From positions 62,001-126,000 of the forward strand of contig CAWBIZ010000009.1 of NCBI GenBank assembly GCA_963789005.1: a DNA stretch of 64,000 bases, written 5' to 3'. Of this stretch, positions 1 through 8,405 are shown one piece after another. The notes below the pieces were generated by a model that saw only the letters and a program-made list of their open reading frames with translations, was not told where the DNA came from and did no database searches. Made by a program: the position numbers and the translations under genes. The number at the start of each line of letters is the position of its first letter. The first letter of the stretch is position 1. Source of the DNA: DASSUW01 sp963789005. GTDB lineage: Bacteria > Actinomycetota > Thermoleophilia > Solirubrobacterales > Solirubrobacteraceae.

Positions 1-1
1 C

Positions 2-301
2 ATGGCGCCGCTGCGGGTCGGCGACCTGATGCTCAACCCCGACACCCACGAGGTCACCCGCGGCGAGCGGTCGATCGACCTCACGCAGCGCGAGTTCGAG
101 CTGCTCGAGTACCTGATGCGCAACGAGCGCCTCGTGATCTCGCGCCAGAAGCTGCTCGACGAGGTCTGGGGCTACGACCCGTTCTCGATCACCAACACGA
201 TCGAGGTCTTCGTCTCCAACCTGCGAAGGAAGCTCGAAGCCGATGGGGAGCCTCGACTCCTCCATACGGTCCGCGGCGCGGGCTACGTCCTCCGCGTATA
301 A
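2..301 (+). CDS. OmpR-family response regulator, C-terminal part (truncated by window edge)
   Basis: Only the DNA-binding half is present. The 99 visible residues form an OmpR/PhoB winged helix: a beta-hairpin with LTQREFELLEYL, a recognition-helix region with SNLRRKLE, and the closing hairpin HTVRGAGYVLRV. The receiver domain lies left of the window, so the first visible ATG is probably internal. The kinase gene starts inside its last 59 bases, which marks the two as a two-component pair. The signal is unknown. Confidence 0.9.
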   Translation: MAPLRVGDLMLNPDTHEVTRGERSIDLTQREFELLEYLMRNERLVISRQKLLDEVWGYDPFSITNTIEVFVSNLRRKLEADGEPRLLHTVRGAGYVLRV

Positions 302-1670
302 GCGCCTGCCGATCCGCTGGCGCCTCGCCGGCGGCTCCGCGGCGCTGACGCTGGTGATCCTGTGCGGCTTCGCCGTGATCGTGGGCGTGCTGACCACGCG
401 GCAGATCAACGAGGACTTCCGCGACGAGGTGACCCGGACCGCGGACAGGCTCGGGCAGGAGACCCGGCTGCGGCTCGTCGCGCGTGACGGCGGCATCGAG
501 GTGCGGCCGCTGCCGGACTCGCTCGACCTGGACGACGTCGCCACCAGCGAGCGTGCCGCGATCCGCGTGATCACCAAGGACGATCTGGTCGTCTACAGCA
601 CGCCGCCCTCGGCGCCCGACTTCGGCCCGCCCAACCGGAGGAGCTTCGAGACCGACGGCTGGCGCGTGGAGACGCGGCGCGTGAGCGTGGACGGCTTTCC
701 GGACCGCTTCTGGATCCAGTACGCCGAACGGACCTCGACCGTCCAGGACACGGCGAACCGCGTGAAGGTCTTCCTCGCCTTCGGCGTCCTCGGCGGCGCT
801 CTGCTCGCGCTGCTCGCCGGCCTGGCGACGGCGAGCCGGGCGATGGAGCCGATCGCGCAGCTGACGGCCGCCGCGCGCCGCATCGAGGAGGCGCGCGACC
901 CCTCGCTGCAGATGCCGCATCCCGAGGCCGACGACGAGGTCGCCGAGCTCGCCCGCACGCTCGAGGCGATGCTCGTCGCGCTCGACAGCGCGCGGTCGGA
1001 GACGGAGTCCGCGCTCGTCCGCCAGCGCGAGTTCGTGGCCGACGCCTCGCACGAGCTGCGCACCCCGCTCACCTCCGTGCTCGCCAACCTCGAGCTGCTC
1101 GAGGAGGAGCTGACCGGCGAGCCGCGCGAGGCCGCGGCGTCCGCCCTGCGCTCCTCGCGGCGCATGCGCCGCCTGGTCGGAGACCTGCTGCTGCTGGCCC
1201 GCGCCGACGCCGGCCGCCAGGCGCCTCACCGCCCCGTCGACCTCGCCGAGGTCGTGACCGAGGCGGCGTCCGAGCTCGAGCCGGTGGCCGGCGACCACGA
1301 CATCTCGATCGACGCCCCGGCCGGCGCCCGGGTCGACGGCGCGCGCGACGAGCTGCACCGCCTCGTGCTCAACCTGATGGAGAACGCGCTTCGCCACACC
1401 GACCCCGGGACGGCGGTCGAGGCCACGGTGGAGCGCCGCAACGGCGAGGTCGTGCTCTCCGTCGAGGACGACGGTCCGGGGATCGCGCTCGAGCAGCGCG
1501 AGAAGGTCTTCGAGCGCTTCTACCGCGGGGCGGGCGAGCACAGCGGATCGTCCGGGCTCGGGCTCTCGATCGTGCGCGCGGTCGCGGAGTCCCACCGCGG
1601 CAGCGTGCGCCTCGAGGAGCCGCTCGACGGCCGCGGGGCGCGCTTCGTGGTCCGCTTCCCGGGCCTCTGA
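243..1670 (+). CDS. Membrane sensor histidine kinase
   Basis: A 475-residue sensor kinase. A first membrane helix (about residues 28-50) precedes an extracytoplasmic region of about 125 residues. A second helix (about 176-198) leads into a HAMP linker. The HisKA domain carries the phospho-accepting histidine at about residue 270 in ASHELRTPL. The ATPase domain has an N box (NLMENALRH), a G1 box (DDGPGI), the ERFYRG segment and the GLGLSIV box. The ATG at 243 lies 59 bases inside the upstream regulator gene. No later start precedes the first membrane helix, so the long overlap looks real and implies translational coupling. The ligand cannot be inferred. Confidence 0.93.
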   Translation: MGSLDSSIRSAARATSSAYKRLPIRWRLAGGSAALTLVILCGFAVIVGVLTTRQINEDFRDEVTRTADRLGQETRLRLVARDGGIEVRPLPDSLDLDDVATSERAAIRVITKDDLVVYSTPPSAPDFGPPNRRSFETDGWRVETRRVSVDGFPDRFWIQYAERTSTVQDTANRVKVFLAFGVLGGALLALLAGLATASRAMEPIAQLTAAARRIEEARDPSLQMPHPEADDEVAELARTLEAMLVALDSARSETESALVRQREFVADASHELRTPLTSVLANLELLEEELTGEPREAAASALRSSRRMRRLVGDLLLLARADAGRQAPHRPVDLAEVVTEAASELEPVAGDHDISIDAPAGARVDGARDELHRLVLNLMENALRHTDPGTAVEATVERRNGEVVLSVEDDGPGIALEQREKVFERFYRGAGEHSGSSGLGLSIVRAVAESHRGSVRLEEPLDGRGARFVVRFPGL

Positions 1671-1675
1671 CGGCA

Positions 1676-1702
1676 TCAAGCATGGCCCGCTACGGCCGAT
1701 GA
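1676..1702 (+). promoter_or_regulatory. Candidate sigma-28 (FliA/WhiG)-type promoter for fliM-fliY-cheY
   Basis: TCAAG at 1676-1680 is followed after 14 bases by GCCGATGA at 1695-1702. The second box matches the sigma-28 -10 consensus GCCGATAA at seven of eight positions. The same pair of boxes precedes three other signalling genes in the window. The fliM ATG is 61 bases downstream. Assigning it to FliA/WhiG sigma is inference. Confidence 0.6.
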
Positions 1703-1763
1703 CTCTTCTGACTCCACTTCGCCGGAGCTCGTCATTCATGTCCAACGTCACGCCGCAGCTGCG

Positions 1764-2738
1764 ATGAGCGGCTCCAGCCACGTCCTCTCAGCCGATGCGA
1801 TCGCGGCGCTCGTCGACGCCGCCCGCGAGGGGCGCCTGCCCGAGGAGCCGTCCGCGCCGCGCCGGCGCCGGCGCATCCGAGCCGTCGACTTCACGCTCCC
1901 GACGAAGTTCAACTCGGAGCAGGAGCGCCGGATCAAGCGGAGCCTGGAAGCGTTCTGCCGCACGGCCTCGACCCGCCTGTCCGCCGAGCTTCGCGTGCCG
2001 CTCGAGCTCGAGGTCATCAACTCGACACAGCTCACGTGGTCGTCGGCTCACGCGCAGGTGCCGACGAACTCGATCACCGCGCTCGTCGAGGCGGCGCCGC
2101 TCGACACGCGCCTGATGCTGAGCTGCGAGCCCGGACTCCTTCTGAGGGCGATCGAGCTGCTGCTCGGGGGCGGCGAGGTCGCGGACGTGCGCGAACGACG
2201 GCTGACCGACATCGACCTCGCGCTGGCGCGGCACCTGTGTGACCGCCTCGTCGGCCAGCTGTCGCTCATCTGGACCGACATGGCCGAGGTCGAGCTCGGC
2301 GTCGTTGGCCTCGAGTCGCACATGGAGACCGCGCAGATGGTTCCGGTCTCCGAGCCCACCCTCACCCTGACGATGGAAGCGCGGCTGGACGGCATCTCCT
2401 CGACGCTTGCGCTGCTGCTGCCGTGGTCGGCGATCGGCCCCGTGGCCGAGCGCTTCGGCGCGCGTGACGACGCGCCGGACCGCGGCGAGCAGGAGATCCA
2501 GCGTGTGCGCCGCGCTCTCGGCGGCGTGGATGTGACCGTCCGGGCCGAGGTCGCGGCGGTCGAGCTGCCGATCGAAGAGGTGCTGGCATTGCGCCCGGGC
2601 GACGTGCTGCGCCTCGCTGCGCCCGCCGAGGCGGGCGTGACGCTGTACGCCGACCAGGTCCCCGTCCAGCGGGCGAAGCCGGGACGTAGCGGCAGTCGTC
2701 GCGCCGTCCAGATCATCGCGCCGGTGGCACGGTCGTGA
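1764..2738 (+). CDS. fliM: Flagellar motor switch protein FliM
   Basis: FliM sits in the flagellar C-ring and binds phosphorylated CheY to change rotor direction. The 324-residue protein begins with LSADAIAALVDAARE, the expected place and form of the CheY-P-binding peptide. The CheC-like middle domain follows (about residues 45-230), and a C-terminal SpoA/FliN-like domain runs from about 245 to 320. The length matches the family. It is the first gene of an overlapping fliM-fliY-cheY unit: its TGA overlaps the GTG of fliY (GTGA). A sigma-28-like promoter motif lies 61 bases upstream. No other flagellar structural genes are in the window. Confidence 0.92.
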   Translation: MSGSSHVLSADAIAALVDAAREGRLPEEPSAPRRRRRIRAVDFTLPTKFNSEQERRIKRSLEAFCRTASTRLSAELRVPLELEVINSTQLTWSSAHAQVPTNSITALVEAAPLDTRLMLSCEPGLLLRAIELLLGGGEVADVRERRLTDIDLALARHLCDRLVGQLSLIWTDMAEVELGVVGLESHMETAQMVPVSEPTLTLTMEARLDGISSTLALLLPWSAIGPVAERFGARDDAPDRGEQEIQRVRRALGGVDVTVRAEVAAVELPIEEVLALRPGDVLRLAAPAEAGVTLYADQVPVQRAKPGRSGSRRAVQIIAPVARS

Positions 2739-3622
2739 GCGACGACGCGCTGATCCGGCTCGGCCGCTCGACGCTCGAGGCGATCACCGGCGTCCTCGAG
2801 ATGCTCGCGCCCGGCCAGGTCGCTCCCGGCGAGGTGACGGTCGTCTCGGATCCCTTCGAGCGGGTGCCGACCCCAGCCGTGGCGTCGAGCGTCGCGTACG
2901 TCGACGGGGTGACGGGCGGCAACGTGTTCGTGATGACGCTCGACGGCGCGCGCCGCCTGGCCGCGGCCATGATCGGCGGGGACCCGCCCGGGGCCGAGGC
3001 TGCCTCCGAGCTGTCCGAGCTCGAGCTCTCGGCCGTGGCCGAGGCGATGAACCAGATGATGGCCTCGGCGGCGATCGCGACGTCGGCGGTGCTCGACACC
3101 GAGGTCGCGATCGGTGCCCCCACCACTCGCACCTTCCTGGCGCCGTCCGACTCCGACGACGTCTACCCCACCACCCCCCACGCGGTGCGCGCCGAGCTGT
3201 CGGTGTGCGGCCGGCCCTGCTCGCTCGTCCAGCTGATCCCGAGCGCCTTCGTCGTGCGCATGACGCGCGCGCTCGACGAGCTCGACTCCGAGATCGCCGT
3301 CGCCGACCCCGACCCTGCCGTCGCGCACACCGTCGCGGCGCCGAGCGGGCCGTCGCTCGGCGGTATCCCCGTGCGGGTGTGGGCCGAGCTGGGGCGAGCG
3401 CGGATGCCATCCGCCCGCGTCGTCGGCATGCCCTCCGGCGCGGTGGTCGAGCTCAACCGCTCAGCCGACGACCCGATCGACCTCTACGTCAACGGGACGC
3501 GCTTCGCCTCAGGGCGCCTCGTCGTGGTCGACGGCACGGACTGGGCGGTGAGGATCGAGGAGGTCCACTCGCCCGTGGATCCGGCACCCGCGACGGAGGC
3601 GGCTCGATGGCCCGCGTCCTGA
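2735..3622 (+). CDS. fliY: FliY-type flagellar switch protein (CheC-like phosphatase plus FliN domain)
   Basis: This 295-residue protein joins an N-terminal CheC-like domain (residues about 1-190) to a C-terminal FliN/SpoA domain (about 210-285, PVRVWAELG through WAVRIEEV). CheC/FliY proteins dephosphorylate CheY-P through an S/D-x3-E-x2-N motif. One intact copy is visible: S99, E103 and N106 in SAVAEAMN. In the N-terminal repeat the corresponding position reads E15-A-I-T18, so the asparagine is lost. The protein therefore probably has a single phosphatase site plus the rotor-building domain. The GTG start overlaps the fliM stop, and the last 16 bases overlap cheY, its likely substrate. Confidence 0.88.
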   Translation: MSDDALIRLGRSTLEAITGVLEMLAPGQVAPGEVTVVSDPFERVPTPAVASSVAYVDGVTGGNVFVMTLDGARRLAAAMIGGDPPGAEAASELSELELSAVAEAMNQMMASAAIATSAVLDTEVAIGAPTTRTFLAPSDSDDVYPTTPHAVRAELSVCGRPCSLVQLIPSAFVVRMTRALDELDSEIAVADPDPAVAHTVAAPSGPSLGGIPVRVWAELGRARMPSARVVGMPSGAVVELNRSADDPIDLYVNGTRFASGRLVVVDGTDWAVRIEEVHSPVDPAPATEAARWPAS

Positions 3623-3966
3623 TCGTTGACGACGCCAGCTTCATCCGCAAGGTGCTCGGCGACGTGCTGACGGAGGCCGGCCACGAGGTAGTCGGCGAGG
3701 CGGGCAACGGCGTGGAGGCGGTCGCCAGCTTCCGGTCGCTCAAGCCGGAGGTCACGACCCTCGACATCACGATGCCCGAGAAGGACGGCCTGTCCGCGCT
3801 GAGGGAGATCATCGCGCTCGACCCCTCTGCCCGCGTGGTCATGTGCTCCGCGCTCGGCCAGGAGTCCAAGGTGCTCGAGTCGATCAAGCTCGGCGCGAAG
3901 GACTTCGTGGTCAAGCCGTTCCAGGCCGAGCGCGTGATCGAGGCCGTCGGGAAGGCGCTGGCCTAG
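3607..3966 (+). CDS. cheY: Chemotaxis response regulator CheY
   Basis: A stand-alone receiver of 119 residues. The acidic pair is D8-D9 (LIVDDASF), the phospho-acceptor is D53 (TTLDITMPEKDG), the switch serine is in VVMCSALG and the conserved lysine is in FVVKPF. No output domain is present, which fits a CheY that docks on FliM. The ATG at 3607 lies inside the end of fliY. The TAG stop shares a CTAG with the stop of the convergent hydrolase gene. The CheA-type kinase is not in the window. Confidence 0.92.
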   Translation: MARVLIVDDASFIRKVLGDVLTEAGHEVVGEAGNGVEAVASFRSLKPEVTTLDITMPEKDGLSALREIIALDPSARVVMCSALGQESKVLESIKLGAKDFVVKPFQAERVIEAVGKALA

Positions 3967-5234
3967 GGGGCCAGCGCGCGGTCCAGGAACCCGACCACGC
4001 GCTGCTCGTACTCGCGCGGGCGCTCGGAGAGAGCGGCCGTGTGGCCGGCGTCGACCGCCCAGTGGTCGGCGTGCGGCGCGGCTTCGGCGTAGAGCTGGTT
4101 GAACTGGTGCTCCTCCGCGACGCCGGCGCCGATCAGCATCAGCGGCTCCTCGATCCTGGCGACCTGATCCTGCAGCGGCGGCGGGGGCGCGTCGCCCGTG
4201 AGCACGCGGATCGTGCTGAACATCACCCGGCCGGGGACGGCGCCGAGATCGGCTCCGCGCAGGCGCGCCCAGTCGTCGTACGAGCTGGCGGCGGCGCCGT
4301 CGGAGACGACCGCCGCGAGGTCGTCGCGCTCGGCGGCGACGTGCAGGAGCACGTCGGCGCCGGTCGAGAGGCCGAGCGCGCCGATCCGGTCGCGGTCGAC
4401 TTCGGGGCGGCCGTGCAGGTAGCTCAACGCGCCTGAGACGTCCTTCTCCCAGTCCCAGCCGTAGCCGTTGGGGCTGCCCTCGCTCTCGCCGCGCCCGCGG
4501 GCGTCGTAGGCGAGCACGCCGTAGCCGTTGCGGGCGAGCATCTGCGCGTGCCGCATCGCGCCGGTGCGGTCGCCACCGCCGCCGTGGACGACGAGGACCG
4601 TCGCGCCGTTGCTCGAGGGGCGATACCAGCCCTTGATGTCCAGTCCGTCGGCCGCCTCGAAGGCGACGGGCTGGTACGTCGCGTTGGGGGGCTCGCCGAT
4701 CGGCTCGCGCCACTTGTGGGCGTCGAACTGCGCCATCCCGATCGGGCCGAGCACCGCGATCGCGGTCACGGGGAGCGCGACGGCGGCGAGCGCACGGCTG
4801 CGCCACGTGCCGGAGCCGCGGTGGCGCCACGGGATCACCGCCGCCAGGGCGACGAGCACGAGGCCGGCGGCGGCCGCCAGGACGCCGGTGAGATCGCTGT
4901 GCGACGCGCCGTCGACGCTGATGTGGTTGAGGTGCTGAAAGCCGTTGACGACCGCCAGCGAGCCGAGGCTCAGCGCGAGGCCGGCCCGCAGCCCCGGCCG
5001 CAGGGCGGGGAACGCCGCGACGGCGACGAGCGCGCCGACGACGGCGATCGCCGCGGCCAGCGCGTGCTGCCCGAGACCCACCCCGGGCTGGCGGTGCAGG
5101 AACGCGTCGTCGAGCGCGTGGAGCAGCGCGACGGCGGTCGCGGCGGTGAACACGAGCGCCTCGCCGGAGCGGGCGGCGCGGCGAACGCGCGAGGGAGCGG
5201 GCAGGAGAGCGGTCATCGCCGTCCACCGTCCCAT
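3963..5234 (-). CDS. Membrane-anchored alpha/beta hydrolase
   Basis: The 423-residue protein has about four hydrophobic segments in its first 165 residues, then an alpha/beta-hydrolase domain. The domain shows the oxyanion region VVHGGGGD, the nucleophile elbow GLSTG (serine flanked by glycines), and a C-terminal catalytic histidine in DAGHTAAL. The catalytic domain probably starts just after the last helix at about residue 165. The substrate is unknown; relatives are annotated as peptidases or esterases. The start is ATG at 5234, with ATG 5219 as an alternative. The stop overlaps the cheY stop in a shared CTAG. Confidence 0.8.
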   Translation of the reverse strand: MGRWTAMTALLPAPSRVRRAARSGEALVFTAATAVALLHALDDAFLHRQPGVGLGQHALAAAIAVVGALVAVAAFPALRPGLRAGLALSLGSLAVVNGFQHLNHISVDGASHSDLTGVLAAAAGLVLVALAAVIPWRHRGSGTWRSRALAAVALPVTAIAVLGPIGMAQFDAHKWREPIGEPPNATYQPVAFEAADGLDIKGWYRPSSNGATVLVVHGGGGDRTGAMRHAQMLARNGYGVLAYDARGRGESEGSPNGYGWDWEKDVSGALSYLHGRPEVDRDRIGALGLSTGADVLLHVAAERDDLAAVVSDGAAASSYDDWARLRGADLGAVPGRVMFSTIRVLTGDAPPPPLQDQVARIEEPLMLIGAGVAEEHQFNQLYAEAAPHADHWAVDAGHTAALSERPREYEQRVVGFLDRALAP

Positions 5235-5322
5235 CCCCCACCCCGCGCCGATAGCGAGCCTCCCGGCGTGCCCGAGGTCGCAAACGCACGCCCTCAGGGT
5301 GCGGTTCGCCCCCTAACGTGCC

Positions 5323-5534
5323 GATGGCCCCGGAGCTAAACCTCCGAGGCCATCGTCTGGACGTATGTCGTATTACGTCCGTTCCACGTCCGCCGTACCG
5401 TGCTTCGCGTCAGATGAAGCAGTCACGAAGGCCCGAGCGGTGACAGCCGCTCGTCCTGGGGAAAGGCGGGTCATGGGCTTCAAGAGCTAGTACTGACCTG
5501 AGACGAGCGCCCGGATCGGGCGCTCGTTTCGCTT
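5323..5534 (+). ncRNA. Candidate structured noncoding RNA ending in an intrinsic terminator
   Basis: This fills most of the 345-base gap 5235-5579, in which I see no gene. The plus strand shows four hairpins in series. 5323-5354 has GATGGCC and CGGAG arms with matching CTCCG and GGCCATC arms and one mismatch. 5359-5380 is GGACGTA/TACGTCC. 5427-5481 is an outer GAAG-CCC/GGG-CTTC stem enclosing CGAGCGG/CCGCTCG. 5504-5526 is a perfect 10-bp terminator stem followed by TTTCGCTT. No plus-strand gene runs into this terminator from upstream, so an independent RNA is the simplest reading. I could not match it to a known family (checked by eye for SAM, c-di-GMP, c-di-AMP, cobalamin, SRP RNA and tmRNA). 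Confidence 0.4.
5504..5534 (+). terminator. Intrinsic terminator
   Basis: A perfect 10-bp GC-rich stem (CGAGCGCCCG / CGGGCGCTCG, loop GAT) is followed by TTTCGCTT on the plus strand. On the minus strand the stem is not followed by a T-run, so it works best for a plus-strand transcript. Confidence 0.7.
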
Positions 5535-5579
5535 AACCGCTATCGACGTCGAATACCCGCTCTTGGATCGGATACTCGT

Positions 5580-6950
5580 CTAGGCCGCCACGCGCGGGCG
5601 GGCGTAGTCCCGGACGAGGCGCTCGAAGGCCAGCTCGCGCTCGAAGTCGGCCTCGTCGCCATGTCGGAAGGCGACGCGACCGCTCTCGACCATTTCGACG
5701 AACGCTTCCACCACCTCCGGATCGAGCTGCGAGCCGGCTACCCGCCGCAGCTCGACGATGGCCGCCTCCGAGCTTACGGGCCGGCGGTACGAGTCGCGCG
5801 AGGTCATGACGTCGTACGTGTCCGCGACGGCGATGATCCGTGACCCGAGCGGGATCTCCCCGGCCCGCAGCCCGGCGGGGTAGCCGCGACCGTCGACACG
5901 TTCGTGGTGGCTGTGGACGATCTCGGCGACTGGCCCGTAACCCTCGATCCGTCCGACGAGCCTGGCGCCTTGCTCCGGATGAAGCTTGACCGTCTCCCAC
6001 TCGGCGTCCGTCAGCTTGCGCTCGGCGAACAGGATCGAGTCGGGGAAGATGAACTTGCCGATGTCGTGGAGGAGCGCTGCGGTGTGGATCAGGTCCTGCT
6101 CGCGATCGCTCACGCCCAGCATCCGTGCTACCTCTCGCGCGTAGCGCGCGACCGCGGTCGAGTGGCGAGCGGTCATCGCGTCGCGCATCGAGAGCGTCTG
6201 AAGCACCGTGCTCAGCAGACCCACCTGCAGCGAGGCGAGCTGATGGGTGCGTGCCGCAAGCTCCTCCCCACGCTCGTGTGCGTTCACACCGGCACGGAGC
6301 AGGTACTGGAACACGAACAGGACGACAGCGGCGAGCCCGACGGCGCCGACACCGAGGTGCCCGTAGCTGAAGGCCACGCACGCGGTCAGCAGCCCGGTCG
6401 CGAACTCAGTCGGCAGGACGGTGATGTAGACCTCGCGCGTGCTCGCGATCACCGGCGTCCCGTCTGCGGCCTTGTGGAACGCGGCGACCATCAGGAAGTT
6501 GAGGACGTTCGTCGCCATGAACACACCGAGGACCACGGCCGCGAACGAGAGCGCGTCTGACGCCTGCGGCACCCCAGACGTCATGAACGTCTCGGCGAGG
6601 AGGCCGCCGACGAGCGGGAACGTCGCCCACGTGGCGACGTTGTTGAGCGCCCGGTCCCATGGCCGGCGCGAGACGACGCCGTCGATCAGGGCGGACGTAG
6701 CGCCGATGGCGAGGGCGGGCGCAGGCCCCAGCAACGTCATGGCGAGCACGATCGCCAGGAACGCCCCCGACACGCGCATGTGACGCACGTCGACGGACAG
6801 CAGATCGCTGCCGACGGCCAGCGCGAAGAGCAGGAGGACGAGCGCGATCGGCTGCCAGTCGGCGGCGTCCGACGTGCGCACCGCGATGCTGACCGCGGTT
6901 ACCAGCAGCCCGATCTGGGCGCCGAAAATGAGCCCCTGACGTCTCGACAC
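5580..6950 (-). CDS. Membrane HD-GYP domain protein (probable cyclic-di-GMP phosphodiesterase) 1
   Basis: A 456-residue protein with a hydrophobic N-terminal half of about six membrane helices (residues about 5-220). A short linker and a C-terminal HD-GYP domain (about 240-430) follow. The HD pair is H295-D296 in LLHDIGKF, and the GYP signature HHExxDGxGYP is at 348-358, both intact. This predicts hydrolysis of cyclic-di-GMP. The GTG start at 6950 matches that of the neighbouring paralogue. A sigma-28-like promoter lies directly upstream. With the second copy it forms a tandem duplication; the HD-GYP halves are nearly identical and the membrane halves have diverged. Confidence 0.9.
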   Translation of the reverse strand: MSRRQGLIFGAQIGLLVTAVSIAVRTSDAADWQPIALVLLLFALAVGSDLLSVDVRHMRVSGAFLAIVLAMTLLGPAPALAIGATSALIDGVVSRRPWDRALNNVATWATFPLVGGLLAETFMTSGVPQASDALSFAAVVLGVFMATNVLNFLMVAAFHKAADGTPVIASTREVYITVLPTEFATGLLTACVAFSYGHLGVGAVGLAAVVLFVFQYLLRAGVNAHERGEELAARTHQLASLQVGLLSTVLQTLSMRDAMTARHSTAVARYAREVARMLGVSDREQDLIHTAALLHDIGKFIFPDSILFAERKLTDAEWETVKLHPEQGARLVGRIEGYGPVAEIVHSHHERVDGRGYPAGLRAGEIPLGSRIIAVADTYDVMTSRDSYRRPVSSEAAIVELRRVAGSQLDPEVVEAFVEMVESGRVAFRHGDEADFERELAFERLVRDYARPRVAA

Positions 6951-6960
6951 GACCCTCTCG

Positions 6961-6988
6961 TCATCGGCATCGGCCAGTGTTGACTTGG
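6961..6988 (-). promoter_or_regulatory. Candidate sigma-28-type promoter for HD-GYP gene 1
   Basis: On the minus strand CCAAG (6988-6984) is followed after 15 bases by GCCGATGA (6968-6961). It shares the boxes and spacing of the promoter of the paralogue. The -10 box ends only about ten bases before the GTG start, so the transcript would have little or no leader. Confidence 0.6.
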
Positions 6989-7021
6989 GCGGACATTCGT
7001 CCGCTTTTCGCGAGCCCCCGT

Positions 7022-8395
7022 CTAGGCGACGAGCGCCCGGGGGCGGGCGTAGTCCTCGACCCGGCGCTCGAATGCCAGCTCGAGCTCGAAGTCAGCCTCG
7101 TCCCCGTGGCGGAAGGCCACGCGTCCGGCCTCGATCATCTCGATGAAGGTCTCGACGACCACCGGGTCGAGCTGGGAGCCGGCCACGCGCCGGAGCTCCG
7201 CGATCGCGGCCTCGGAGGAGACCGGGCGGCGGTAGGAGTCGCGTGAGGTCATCACGTCGTAGGTGTCGGCGACCGAGATGATCCGCGAGCCGAGCGGGAT
7301 GTCATCGCCGCTCAGACCTGCCGGATATCCACGCCCGTCGACGCGCTCGTGGTGGCTGTGGATGATCTCCGCCACCGGGCCGTACCCCTCGATCCGCGCG
7401 ACCAGCCGCGCCCCCTGCTCCGGATGCAGCTTGACCGTCTCCCACTCCTCGTCGGTCAGCTTGCGATCGGCGAACAGGATCGAGTCCGGAAAGATGAACT
7501 TGCCGATGTCATGCAGCAGCGCAGCGGTGTGCACGAGCTCGCGCTCGCGCGGCGCCAGGTCGAGCATCCCGGCCACCTCGCGCGCGTAGCGGGCCACCGC
7601 CGCCGAGTGGCGCGCGGTCATCGCGTCGCGCATCGAGAGCGTCTGCATGACGGTGCTCAGCAGCCCGACCTGCAGCGACGCCAGCTCGCGCGTGCGCTGG
7701 CCGAGCTCCTCCCCGCGCTCGAAGGCCTGGACGCCCGCGCGGAAGAGGTACTGGAAGACGAAGATCACGACGGCGAGCAGGCCGACCGCCCCGACGCCGA
7801 TGCGGCCGTAGATGAACGCGACGCCGGCCGTCAGCAGGCCGGTGGCGAACTCGGCAGGCAGGACCGGCAGGAACGCGTGCTGGACGGCGTCCCGGAAAGA
7901 GATCCCGCCGGGCGCGCGGCGGCCCACCACGACGAGCGCGAAGTTGAGCGCGTTGGTGACCATGAACACCAGCAGGACGGTGCCCGCGAAGCCGAGCGCG
8001 GCGTGTCCTGGCCCGCTGGGATCCTCCGCGATGCACATCATGAGCAGCCCGCCGACCACCGGGAACACCGTGTAGATGCCCATATTGGTCAACACCTGCC
8101 AGCGCCGCGCGCGCGTGATCAGGCCGTCGACCAGCATCGAGCCGGCGCCGATCGCCGCCGCGGGAGCCGGTCCTAGCAACGCCATCGCGAGCACGATGGC
8201 CAGGAACGACGCCGAGATGCGGAAGCCGCGGAACTCGATCGTCATGATCTCGCTGCCCGCCGCGAGCACGAACAGCAGGAGGACGAGCTCGATCGGCCGC
8301 CAGTCGGCCTGTGTCGACGTGAGCACGGCGACGGCGACCGCGGCAACCACCACGGCCGTCTGGGCGGCGAATATCAGCCCCTTGCGTCTCGACAC
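7022..8395 (-). CDS. Membrane HD-GYP domain protein (probable cyclic-di-GMP phosphodiesterase) 2
   Basis: Paralogue of the downstream HD-GYP protein, 457 residues from the GTG at 8395. This start gives the same VSRRKGLIF-type beginning and length as the sister gene. The frame stays open to 8569, but that extension would run over the promoter and the divergent transporter gene. It has about six membrane helices, then an intact HD-GYP domain with LLHDIGKF and HHERVDGRGYP. Predicted role: cyclic-di-GMP hydrolysis at the membrane, with the variable membrane part probably sensing a different signal. It carries a sigma-28-like promoter. Confidence 0.9.
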   Translation of the reverse strand: MSRRKGLIFAAQTAVVVAAVAVAVLTSTQADWRPIELVLLLFVLAAGSEIMTIEFRGFRISASFLAIVLAMALLGPAPAAAIGAGSMLVDGLITRARRWQVLTNMGIYTVFPVVGGLLMMCIAEDPSGPGHAALGFAGTVLLVFMVTNALNFALVVVGRRAPGGISFRDAVQHAFLPVLPAEFATGLLTAGVAFIYGRIGVGAVGLLAVVIFVFQYLFRAGVQAFERGEELGQRTRELASLQVGLLSTVMQTLSMRDAMTARHSAAVARYAREVAGMLDLAPRERELVHTAALLHDIGKFIFPDSILFADRKLTDEEWETVKLHPEQGARLVARIEGYGPVAEIIHSHHERVDGRGYPAGLSGDDIPLGSRIISVADTYDVMTSRDSYRRPVSSEAAIAELRRVAGSQLDPVVVETFIEMIEAGRVAFRHGDEADFELELAFERRVEDYARPRALVA

Positions 8396-8405
8396 AGCCC
8401 TCGGG

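Noticed and set aside
189..1781. Long open frame on the minus strand opposite the histidine kinase
   Set aside because: Arg/Gly/Ala-rich antisense shadow of GC-rich coding DNA; no family features, while the plus strand encodes a full kinase.
5323..5534. Cyclic-di-GMP (GEMM) riboswitch, SRP RNA or tmRNA
   Set aside because: None of their conserved core sequences is present; left as an unassigned candidate RNA.
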